Assembly (NCBI GenBank): GCA_034509735.1
Contig: JACGWO010000003.1
Span: 124,001 to 188,000, forward strand
Source: Sesamum alatum
Lineage: Eukaryota; Streptophyta; Magnoliopsida; Lamiales; Pedaliaceae
Direction: 5' to 3'
Length of the DNA: 64,000 nucleotides
The notes below the pieces were generated by a model. It searched no databases. It was not told where the DNA came from and worked only from the letters and a program-made list of their open reading frames with translations. Below are positions 13,898 through 24,217 of the stretch, one piece after another. Each line of letters begins with the position of its first letter. Positions within the stretch are counted from its first letter, which is position 1. The position numbers and the translations under genes were made by a program.

Positions 13898-15347
13898 CTG
13901 CTACATTAAACAATTTTCTTTCAATGGATGATATCATGTTATTGCGTAACGTATTAGCTTTAACAAAGAATCTCTAACGAGTAAATGCAAACTAAACATA
14001 CAGTTCAGAAAAAGATTCAGAACCTTTCTATCCTAAAGCACTCAATCTCTCTTAAACCAGATATTTTTTTTTACTTTTTTTTTTAATTACAACACAAGTG
14101 GTGCTCCTTCGTTCTCAATTCTGAATAAGTTTCCTGCACCCACAAGAAGAGGATATTCATGAGATTCTCCCTAGACAAGAAATAAAAGCAATTCCACAGA
14201 TATACAATGGACTGAATTCAAACTTTCTGATCATCAGATAATTCTTAAAGATACATATGCAAAGAGCAATCTATATATATAGAGAAATTGATTCACATGA
14301 CCAACGCTAAGCTGCATTCAAGCAGCTTTACGTTCTGCGGGATCAACTTCATTCTTCAGCAGAATCAACAAATTTCTGCTGCAGAATACAACTTATCTTT
14401 ACACAAAATTAAGCAGAAGTATACTGCAGAATCAACTGCAGGAAAATAAGCTGAATTCGGCTGCAGAATTCGTCTGCATAATTCTAGGAATAGTAAACAA
14501 CAAGGACTTCAAAATGTATTTCGATTGACGAATGAGTTACAGAGCAGTTCAACCGAACACCAATCTCTTGCTCGGTAAACCTCTATCCAGCTCTTTCTAA
14601 TAGTAATATAATGTGCTTTTATGCCTATAATGTTCAGCGATATTGGTGCTGCAAATACAAGTCGCTTCAAACATAAATCATTTCTGAATCAACTCATCTT
14701 CGTGTAGGTTATAGATTGCCTTTGTGTAGAAGTGGTTGAACATATTTTCTTCAAAAAGAAGCATTTAGTTACCATGAAAAAAGGGAAATGCAGAGAAAAT
14801 TATAAATTACATAAATACAAAATATATTCAAGAATTTTGATATACAAGAAATAATGCACGATAGGTGATGGTAAGATAGTTGACATGACAAAATGCATTA
14901 CGATTATTGAAAACATATACAAAAGATCAAACAACATTAGGTTTTAATTATATAGATTAAACAACAGCCATTTCATTACATGGTAAAAAAATTACAAAGA
15001 ACAACTTAAATATGATTTTGGTAACAAACTAATATAATTTTTAAAAAATTGACTCATTAAATGGAATAGGCATAGTATCCATCTGCAATGCAGATCATCC
15101 TTCGATGAGTCTACGATGTAATAGTCTGATGCATCAACTGAAGAAAGTTATTTTACCTTCACAGCTTTTGACACCATCACCTTGAAATCATGGAGGCCAT
15201 GTACATTTTCTTTCCTCATCATCCCTGTCGACAAAAATAACAAAACATTGTCGTTCAGTCCATGCACTACAGAATTCAGTTCTGCTTCAGAATTAATTTA
15301 AACATCACACAAGCCCAAGAGAAACACAAAATTTGCAAGGTTCATAC

Positions 15348-15488
15348 TTGAATAATTTGTTTACACTTGTTCCTCCTCCCTAGGATTCCCAATGCATTTG
15401 CTGCAGCATTTAACGGAAATCCAGTCTGCCATCCAACCCATTTCTCTAAGGCACCATAAGCATCTTTCCCATTTGGAAGACTAGTAAC
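15348..15488 (-). pseudogene. PPR exon copy, 47 codons, open
   Basis: 141-bp form (K-D-A-Y-G) starting V-T-S-L and sharing the R-R-N change with the copy at 13754. Length variant and substitutions are therefore mixed along the array, a sign of unequal exchange or gene conversion. Confidence 0.58.
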
Positions 15489-17217
15489 CTGCTACATTAA
15501 ACAATTTTCTTTCAATGGATGATATCATGTTATTTCGTAACGTATTAGCTTTAACAAAGAATCACTAACAAGTAAATGCAAACTACACATACAATTCTGA
15601 AAAAGATTCAGTACCTTTTTGTCCTAAACCACTCAATCTCTCTTAAACCAGAATTTATTTTTTTTTTACCTTTTTTTTATTTTTTATTTTTTTTTAATAC
15701 ACCACAAGTGGTGCTCCTTCGTTCCCAATTCCGAATAAGTTTCCTGCACCCACAAGAATAGGATATTCATGAGATTCTGCCTAGTCAAGAAATAAAAGCA
15801 ATTCCACAGATATACAATGGACTGAATTCAAACTTTCTGATCATCAAAAGATCCTTAAAGATGCATATGCAAAGAGCAATGTATATATTGATTCATAGGA
15901 CCAGAGTAAAACTGCATTCAAGCAGCTTTACGTTTTGCAGGATCAACTTCATTTTTCAGCAGAATCAACAAATTTCTGCTGCAGAATACAACTAATCTTA
16001 CCGAAAAATTAAGCAGAAGTATGCCGCAGAATCAACGGCAGGAAAATAAGCTGAATTCAGCTGCAAAATTCTTCCGCATAATTCTAGGAATAGTAAACAT
16101 CAAAGACTTGACAATGTATTTCCATTGACGAATGAGTTACAGAGCAGTTTAACCGAACACCTATCACTTGCTCGGTAAAGCTCTATCCAACTCTTTCTAA
16201 TAGTAATATAATGTGATTATATGTCTATATTGTTCAGTGATATTGGTGCTGCAAATACATGTACCTCAAACATATATTATTTCTGAATCAACTCATATTC
16301 GTGTAGGTTATACAATGCTTTTGTGTAGAAGTGGTTGAACATATTTTATTCAAAAGGAAGCATTTAGTTATCATGAAAAAAGGGAAATGCGGAGAAAATT
16401 ACAAATTACATAAATACAAAATATATTCAAGAATTTTGATATACAATAAATAATGCACGATAGGTGATGGTAAGATAGTTGACATGACAAAATGCATTAC
16501 GATTATTAAAAACATATACAAAAGATCAAATAACATTATAGTTTTAATTATATAGATTAAACAACGGCCATTTCATTACATGGTAAAAAAATTACAAAGA
16601 AGAACTTAAATATGATTTTGGTAACAAACTAATATAAGTTTTAAAATTGACACATTAAATGGAATAGGCATCGTATCCATCTACAATGCAGATCATCCTT
16701 CGATTAGTCTACGATGTAAAAGTGTGATACATCAACTGAAGAAAGTTATTTTACCTTCACAAATTTTGACACCATCACCTCGAAATCATGGAGGCCATGT
16801 ACATTTTCTTTCATCATCATCCCTGTCGACAAAAATAACAAAAAAATGTCTTTCAGTCCATTCACTACAGAACATATTAAGACATTTATAAATTAACCAC
16901 CCATATAAGCATAATGAGTTTGTTTGAGGTGCTAACGGACTTCTAACAAGTACATGATTGATGGAAACTACTTGCTATACGCAACACAAATCAATGTACA
17001 AACACAAGAGCTATATCCATCTCCCTTAAACTTTGCAGAATTAGCTACACGGCATTCAGACACTACTCGTCTAAATGTGTCAATAATGTGCACACAGCTG
17101 TGTCACAAATTTAAAATACTAAGGAGTAATGCATCAATTTTACCACAACAAGACCCATGCAAGCTCTAATATTAGCTGTTGTTCTTGCCAACAGCCACCA
17201 ATGTTCTTGCATTTGTT

Positions 17218-17381
17218 CTACATTTGTAGTTCAGAAGCAACAACTTCAAGTTGATGGGTGGGTATTGCCTTTCCTATTTGCTTCACAATTCTCTTAAGAT
17301 TGTCATCCACACATTTCTCATCTCCCAAGCCATCTTTAGAAATATGTTGTTGCAATCGACAAAATCGCATAGAAGTCAGCC
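17218..17381 (-). pseudogene. Unrecognised exon, second best copy
   Basis: 164 bp, open until TAG at 17,220-17,218, beginning right after an AG acceptor (17,383-17,382). It reads ISKDGLGDEKCVDDNLKR, then I-V-K-Q-I-G-K-A-I-P-T-H-Q-L-E-V-V-A. It is the same length as the copy at 19,451 and keeps most residues. I do not recognise the family. It is charged and helix-like, with no membrane segment. Confidence 0.45.
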
Positions 17382-17578
17382 CTGTAACACAACCTTCATT
17401 TATAAAATTTTCGCAACGAAATTATATGCAGCAACAGAACTAGGAGGCAGAATTCCAGTTGCAGCAGAATTAGCATTCTGCAATTGTGCTAATTCTGCTG
17501 CACCAGAATTCAGTTCTGCTTTAGAATTAATTTAAACATCACCAACCCCAAGAGAAACACAATTTGCAAGGTTCATAC

Positions 17579-17722
17579 TTGAATAATTTGTTTACACTTG
17601 TTCCTCTTCCCTAGGATTCCCAATGCATTTGCTGCAGCATTTAACGGAAATCCAGTCTGCCATCCAACCCATTTCTCTAAGGCACCATAAACAACATCTT
17701 TCCCATTTGGAAGACTAGCCAC
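17579..17722 (-). pseudogene. PPR exon copy in the long right-edge unit
   Basis: 144 bp, open, K-D-V-V-Y-G form. It lies in the 2233-bp unit that still holds the extra module (16,873-17,508) and the unrecognised exon at 17,218-17,381. Confidence 0.6.
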
Positions 17723-19450
17723 CTGCTACATTAAACAAGTTTCTTTCAATGGATGATATCATGTTATTGCGTAACGTATTAGCTTTAACAAAGAATCTCT
17801 AACAAGTAAATGCAAACTAAACATACAATTCCGAAAAAGATTCAATACCTTTTTGTCCTAAACCACTCAATCTCTGTTAAACCAGAAATATTTTTTTTAC
17901 TTTTTTTTTAAATTTTTTTTTTTTAATAATACACCACAAGTGGTGCTCCTTCGTTCCCAATTCCGAATAAGTTTCCTGCACCCACAAGAAGAGGATATTC
18001 ATGAGATTCTGCCTAGACGAGAAATAAAAGCAATTCCACAGATATACAATGGACTGAATTCAAACTTTCTGATCATCAAAAGATCCTTAAAGATACATAT
18101 GCAAAGAGCAATCTATATATTGATTCACAGGACCAAAGTAAAGCTGCATTCAAGCAGCTTTACGTTCTACAGGATCAACTTCATTATGCAGCAGAATCAA
18201 CAAATTTCTGCTGCAGAAGACAACTTATCTAGCCGATAAATTAAGCAGAAGTATGCTGCAGAATCAACGGCAGGAAAATAAGCTGAATTCAGCGGCAAAA
18301 TTCTTCTGCATAATTCTAGGAATAGTAAACAAGGACATTAAAATGTATTTCCATTGACGAATGAGTTACAGAGAAGTTTAACCGAACACCTATCACTTGC
18401 TCAGTAAAGCTCTATCTAGCTCTTTCTAATAGTAATATAATGTGCTTATATGTCTATATTGTTCAGCTATATTGGTGCTGCAAATACATGTCGCCTCAAA
18501 CATATATTATTTCTGAATCAACTCATCTTCGTGTAGGTTATACATTGCTTTTGTGTAGAAGAGGTTGAACATATTTTATTCAAAAGGAATCATTTAGTTA
18601 TCATGAAAAAAGGCAAATGCAGAGAAAATTACAAATGACATAAAAACAAAATATATTCAAGAATTTTGATATACAACAAATAATGCACGATAGGTTATGG
18701 AAAGATAGTTGACATGACAAAATGCATTACGATTATTAAAAACATATACAAAAGATCAAACCAAACGACATTACGTTTTAATTATATAGATTAAACAACA
18801 GTCATTTCATACATGGTAAAAAAATTACAAAGAAGAACTTAAATATGATTTGGGTAACAAACTAATATAATTTTTAAAATTGACACATTAAATGGAATAG
18901 GCATCGTATCCATCTACAATGGAGATCATCCTTCGAAGTCTACGATGTAAAAGGTATGATACATCAACTGAAGAAAGTTATTTTACCTTCACAACTTTTG
19001 ACACCATCACCTCGAAATCATGGAGGCCATGTACATTTTCTTTCCTCAGCACCCCTGTCGACAAAAATAACAAAAAATTGTCGTTCAGTCCATTCACTAC
19101 AGAACATATTAAGATATTTATAAAATTAACCACCCATACAAGCATGATGAGTTTATTTGAGGTGCTAACGGACTTCTAACAAGTACATGATTGATGGAAA
19201 CTACTTGCTATACGCAAGACAAATCAATGTACAAACACAAGAGCTATAGCCATCTCCCTTAAACTGCGCAGAATTAGCTACACGGCATTCAAACACTACT
19301 CGTCTAAATGTGTCTATAATGTTCACACAGCTGTGTCAGAAATTGAAAATACTAAAGACAAAATTCATCAATTTACCACAACAAGCCCCTTGCAAGCTCT
19401 AATATTAGCTGTTGTTCTTGCCAACAGCCACCAATGTTCTTGCATTTGTT

Positions 19451-19614
19451 CTACATATGTAGTTCAAAAGCAACAACTCCAAGTTGATGGGTGGGTATTG
19501 CCTTTCCTATTTGCTTCACAATTCTTTTAAGAATGTCATCCGCACATTTCTCATCTCCCAAGGCATCTTTAGAAATATGAGTTGTAATCTGATCAAATAG
19601 CATAGGAGTCAGCC
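19451..19614 (-). pseudogene. Unrecognised exon, best copy
   Basis: Just downstream (minus sense) of acceptor GTGTTACAG lies a 53-codon open stretch starting LTPMLFDQITTHISKDALG, then D-E-K-C-A-D-D and K-R-I-V-K-Q-I-G-K-A-I-P-T-H-Q-L, closed by TAG at 19,453. The frame survives in two copies about 2.2 kb apart with mostly conservative changes, so it was once coding. It lies between the MAP65 remnants and the PPR exons on the same strand. It could be part of the PPR transcript or of a third gene; I cannot name it. Confidence 0.45.
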
Positions 19615-19639
19615 CTGTAACACAACCTTCATTTCAATA

Positions 19640-20082
19640 TTTTACATATCACCTGAAATATCATGTTTTGAGAAGGGAATATTAAAAGCATATGAGGACA
19701 GTAAATCTACTGTTGTAGGCGATTTCAGCATATTGCCGCAATTGTACTCAGAACATCAAAGCATCAAGCATCCTCTAAAATGCTTTGATACTTTATGATC
19801 TAGACATATCCGCCAAATTATCCTACATTCAGCTCCAACATGCAGCATTCTACTGCATAGAACTAGAAATGAAAATGAAAACACAACCAAACGTGCCCTA
19901 GTTTTTAAACAAGCGAAGATATCGCAAGATTAAGGAGCACCAAACACATGTATATACTTGTAATTCTTTATGCATAAAGGATGAGAGAAAACTAGTAAAA
20001 GTATGATGAAGATGCAATTATCAATATAACTAGCAAAAAGCAATGGACAAGATCAGATTTGATAAGAGTGCTGAGAATCTAC
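19640..20082. other. Non-coding stretch between array and MAP65 remnant
   Basis: AT-rich, with stops in all frames. It may be former intron of the MAP65-like gene. I see no exon, hairpin or transposon end in it. Confidence 0.5.
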
Positions 20083-20463
20083 CGTGCTTTATCACTATCA
20101 ACATCCATATGAACCCCTTCATATATCTCTTCAAGCTCTGATTGCCTCTTAAAACTAAGCTCTTTCATCTTACTGGCTTTCAGAACATTCAAACGTTCAA
20201 CTTCAATTTAAGCCTACAATGTTCAGAATTGCAACAGTAAGAAATTGTAAGATGGTATTTACAACATAAGTTCACGATCATCTACAAAACTAGTAAGCTG
20301 ATTGACCTGCTTGATGGCATCAATAGATAGAGATCCAGGACTTTGAAACTTCATCGGCGGTCGAAGTGATTAAGCAAGTGACATTATCAAATCTTCTTTG
20401 CTCCTCAATAGGCATATCCATGAGACCCCAGAGTTGTATAAGAGTTCTGCCAAGATCTTGTGC
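20083..20463 (-). pseudogene. MAP65-like microtubule-associated protein, two-exon remnant
   Basis: Two exons are visible. Exon A (20,463-20,307) follows acceptor CATGCAG and reads AQDLGRTLIQLWGLMD, then M-P-I-E-E-Q-R-R-F-D-N-V-T-C-L-I. A one-frame slip follows, then P-G-S-L-S-I-D-A-I-K-Q up to donor GTCAAT. Exon B (20,213-20,083), after a 91-bp intron, reads IEVERLNVLKASKMKELSFK, then R-Q-S-E-L-E-E-I-Y to donor GTAGATTC. The order L-W-x-L-M-D-x-P-x-E-E, V-T-C-L-I, R-L-x-x-L-K-A-S-K-M-K-E and R-Q-S-E-L-E-E-I-Y is that of the plant MAP65/PRC1/Ase1 family, which bundles antiparallel microtubules in phragmoplast and cortical arrays. The frame slip in exon A and a GAA-to-TAA stop at the second codon of exon B make it a pseudogene. 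The other MAP65 exons are absent nearby. Confidence 0.8.
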
Positions 20464-21276
20464 CTGCATGCGAACAAAGCATTAAGCAGGTTAAAAGTAA
20501 AAACTCAGAGCACATACCAATCTCCAGTTGTCAATACTAACAAGGTGAAGTTAAATACGCTCAGTGTTGAATCCAATGATAAGAAGAAAAGAGGAATTCA
20601 AGGCATCAAGACAGAAGTAGATACTACTATTAAAGACTAAAAAAGTCATAAAGAAACATTTCAGCTACCTGCCATGGTCCATGCTGATGACACCAAAACG
20701 TTGCGGCAAAATCGACACGTAATTGTAATGTAAAAACTGTTAGATTTGGTAAAATGCAAAAGATGGATAGATGAAATGGCATTATATATTATTAAAAAGT
20801 ATACCATAAATAATCTTTTCTGATCCTGTCTTGGTAACTTGACTACGCACACATAGAGCAGTAACTGTTCACCGAAGGCATCTTGTTTTATTCTCATATA
20901 TAATAAAACTAAATATAATATAACAAGCTTGTAAAGTAAGAACTTCACAATTGCTCTAGCAAAAAGGTCTTAGAAACAAAAAGTTAAGTTAAACTTCTTG
21001 TACATCAGAAAACGGGCTATGCCAACATATAATTCAGGCGCTTAATCACCAATTTGTTGGTGAAACTCGACTTCCAAATAATGTGAAAAGCGATGAATGA
21101 TGGACCAATTTCTCCACAATACTACTAAGCAATGGAGTAAGGCACAATTATAGGGTTTTAATCACTACGGTGTTTGCACTTATGAAAACATACAAAAAGA
21201 TGAGAAGTGTACAGTGGAAAGGAGAAGACCTCGGGTAAAATGGTGGGAAGAAAAGGATGGTTTTGAGGGTTTTTAC
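20464..21276. other. Non-coding AT-rich stretch
   Basis: I see no supported exon. A short minus-strand open piece near 20,661-20,720 has no recognisable family. The region may be intron or upstream sequence of the MAP65 remnant. Confidence 0.4.
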
Positions 21277-21418
21277 CAGCGGGGTTTCTTGTTCTCCAGC
21301 GTTCTTCTCTTGCGGGTGCGCCTTGCACAGGAGCACCCTCAGGCCCCGCCACGTTCGCCGCCTTGAGTCGGCCATCCTCGGCGCACGAACTCCACCGTCT
21401 CCTACACAAACCCTTCAA
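21277..21418 (-). other. GC-rich candidate first exon
   Basis: An isolated GC-rich patch in AT-rich DNA. On the minus strand an ATG at 21,375 in good context (GAGGATGGCC) opens MADSRRRTWRGLRVLLCKAH; another ATG at 21,418 opens a second frame. Both reach a plausible donor, CTG/GTAAAAACC, at 21,276-21,275. Composition and position upstream of the MAP65 and PPR remnants suggest a first exon. The frame is undecided and no family is recognised. Confidence 0.25.
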
Positions 21419-22563
21419 ATTCTACCGCTGATTCGTGAGATCTGTTCTTGATATTTTTTGCCCCTGTTTTTCAGTTCAATAGCAGAATCAGAGTGGCAGA
21501 ATACAAGTCACAAACACAAACGAGAAGCGAACAGAAGGAGGGGGAGAAATGAAGGGGAAGAAGACGGTGATTTGGGGTTTTTACAAACTGATGTATGAAG
21601 TTATGCTTGATTTTGTGGCTGAGTATCAATTGACTAGGAAAAAGAAAATAGAGGCAAAAGAGAAACGTGTTGCAAATAGTAGAAATATTCCACTGCGTAT
21701 CTGTCAAATGTGTTTTCACAAATGTTTCTCACAAATAGTAAAAAAATGTATATGGAATGCAACACGTTTCTGTCAAATGTTTCTGTCAAACGTTTTCTCT
21801 CAAACGCTTTTACAAACGTGTTTCTGTCAAATATTTCTTTCTCAAAGATAAAATTTATCCCTGTGGGCAAAATTTTGTTCTTGAATACAATATGTGGAAT
21901 CAATTGCTCTTTTTCAAATAGTATAATTTAAATACCAAATTGTGTTTCTCTAAAAAAAAAAAACAAAAAACTTTGATTATTATTTTTTTAGTAAAGATGG
22001 GAGGAATACGGGGATGAGTATTTTATTTATATTTTCTTTTTTTTGCTTCTAAGTTTGGATTTATTATCATCTAGGTTTTGAGAAATATTAAAACTTTGAT
22101 TATCAATTAATTAAAAATTTATGCTTTAATTATTCGTTTAGCCCTGTGATTAAATAGACCAAATCTTCTTTCTAGAGCAAACGCCACTCCTTTTGCCGTT
22201 TGCTCATTTTTTAATAATTGCTTTTGAGATTGAACTATATCAAAACCACACTTTAATAAAAGTTATATTTTTTAGCTTTTAATATCATTCCAATTATTTT
22301 TCATCTAATTTCTTATTATGCGCACTAAGTAATTTCTTTTAATTCCTTCATTAAGTTTATAAATGAGATCAATTTTGTAATTTAACTACCATATGCAAAT
22401 TGTATAATTAATTATGAAATGAAGAATCCATGTCTCATAATTAATTATTTTTAAAATTAATTCTCTCCTAATCAATTATATAGTATAATTCTCTCATGAA
22501 CATGGTCGCGCAACGCAATAGGCAAAAAATAATACCAGAATGGAATTATAGAGTTTATAATAA
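21419..22563. other. AT-rich intergenic DNA
   Basis: No gene is supported. It contains the short repeated word near 21,700-21,850 and a 9-bp inverted repeat GAGCAAACG/CGTTTGCTC with a 13-nt loop at 22,175-22,205. Confidence 0.5.
21700..21850 (+). repeat. Degenerate repeats of (acg)tttctgtcaaa
   Basis: The words tatctgtcaaatg, acgtttctgtcaaatg, tttctgtcaaacg and gtttctgtcaaat recur about every 15-70 bp, with related ctcacaaat and ctcaaacg pieces. This is an imperfect minisatellite-like stretch; the short ORFs through it are by-products. Confidence 0.4.
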
Positions 22564-22857
22564 TCTATACTTCTATACTATTATATAAAAGAAATCCATT
22601 TTCTACTCACAAATTGTGGTTAATGACACTGCCGCACCACCTTTTTGTAATGCCAAAACTAACCCTCAATTGATATGATAACTACTTTATTCAATTTTTC
22701 ATATTTTATATTAATTGATAAATTAATTTTTCTTTCTTTCCTTCTTTTTTTAATGTGATGTGTTAGTTTATATATTTTACTCTTATTTATAATATATTTT
22801 AAAGCGTGAAATATTATTTATTATATGCACGCAGAAACGGTGTGCCACGGAAACTAG
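22564..22857 (+). mobile_element. Short non-autonomous Helitron
   Basis: It starts A/TCTATACT (a second TCTATACTATTATATAAAAG follows at 22,572) and ends CTAG/T at 22,854-22,857. Just inside the end is the hairpin GCAC...GTGC. Insertion between A and T, 5' TC, 3' CTRR and a subterminal hairpin are Helitron hallmarks. At 294 bp with no helicase it is non-autonomous. Its ends match those of the element at 24,001, so they are the same family. Confidence 0.7.
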
Positions 22858-23500
22858 TAATAATAAGGCTAAACTTCAAATTACCCCCCCGGTATTTTAA
22901 CTAAATAGCTAAAAACCCCATTGTGTTTTGAAAATAGGCTAAACACCCCCCTCTGTTTTAGTAAATTCGGCACAAAACCCCCCTTCCATTAGAAACTAAC
23001 GAAAGGTGGGGTGCACACTCCTGAAGTGCGTTTAGGCTTAATTTTTTGCGCGTTTTGACTTCTTTTTTTTCGTCCGTAATTGACTAGAATACCCCTATAT
23101 TGTATATAAAATTACCATGGTCCAAATAGGCTATTTTTGAAGTTTTTTTTTTTTTTTTTTGCATTTTCATATATCCGAAAAATATAAATAATTTTGTTTT
23201 TAATATATTTATATTAAATATTAAAATACGAAAAAATAGAAAAAATACATTACCAAGATTAATATACAAAATTTTAATTTTCAAATTTTAAATATCTACA
23301 TGAATATAAATATTAAACAATTATAATAATTCAATATAAATGATTTTAAATTATTATATAATTTAAATATTTTAATTAATTATACCAAATATATATTGTA
23401 GACCACATTTAAGTAAGTATTTAATAATTACTATAATTATTAAAAATTACTCTTAATCAAAGTTAATTAAAAAGAAATTTTTATTTTCTTTTTAATTGGG

Positions 23501-23800
23501 GCTACGGCGACCGCAGCCGCCTCCGCCCTCGTATAGGAGGGCATCTTTCTTCTACGCTACGCCGTCGCCCTCCTTTCTTTTACCTGGGCGACGTCGCCAT
23601 CGCCCAAATCTAATTTGGGTGCCGGCGACGTCGCCAGATTTGTCTGATGCCATCACCCTCCTTTATTTTACCTAGGCGACGTCGCCGTCGCCCAGATCTG
23701 ATCTGGGTGCTGACGATGTCGCAAGCTTTGTCTGCGGGGGTGGGAGTGGCGAGGGGCGGGGAGGGCGGTCAGGGGTGGGGAGAGGGGGGAGGAGTTGGGG
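23501..23800. repeat. GC-rich segment with 88-bp tandem duplication
   Basis: Two copies, near 23,578-23,646 and 23,666-23,734, share the layout ttttacct, ggcgacgtcgcc, gcccaratctratytgggtg, then gtctg. The palindrome GGCGACGTCGCC occurs at least three times. Composition contrasts strongly with the AT-rich flanks, so it may be a captured genomic fragment inside the MULE-like element. No protein family is recognised. Confidence 0.5.
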
Positions 23801-24217
23801 GTAGGGTCTTTTTTAAAGCTTTATATACATAAAATAATAATTTATTTTTTATAATTCTAATTTTTTGTATATAATATAAATTAAATAATTTATTGAATTC
23901 AGACCCTTCATTTTTCTAAAATCTCACGGTTGAGATTAATTAATCAGATCAACGGTTATTATATAAATAAAGAAGATCCAACGGTTAGTAACATAAGGAA
24001 TCTATACTAATATATAAAAGAAAGGCCTTTCTCACTCATAAATGGCGGTTTATGACACCGCGACACCATTTTTTTGATTTTGCCTATAATACCCCTAAAG
24101 TTAGTTTTTTTTCTTTTCTTTCTTTCTTTTTTTAAATGTAATGTGTTGATTTATATATATATATATATATTCTTTTTATATTCAATAACTTTAAAGCGTG
24201 TAATATTATTTTATATG

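Larger units (their letters stand above)
1..19640. repeat. Tandem array of 1.6-2.4 kb units with PPR exon remnants
   Basis: An anchor word (gatcatccttcga and close variants) recurs in the same direction at 66, 1366, 3770, 4398, 5987, 7053, 8663, 10273, 11888, 13499, 15093, 16691 and 18924. From 7053 to 16691 the spacing is 1594-1615 bp, so this is the homogenised core. The 5987-7053 unit is 1066 bp because a deletion near 6165 removed its PPR exon; the 3770-4398 unit is 628 bp. Longer units (2233 bp at 16691, 2404 bp at 1366) hold an extra ~640-bp module. On the minus strand each full unit reads T-rich tract, 144-bp PPR exon, ~110-bp spacer, then a 68-bp exon-like block (for example 4462-4529) bounded by GTCGACAG and GTAAAATAAC. 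The array runs off the left end of the window. It is a host-gene-derived tandem duplication, now non-coding. Confidence 0.88.
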
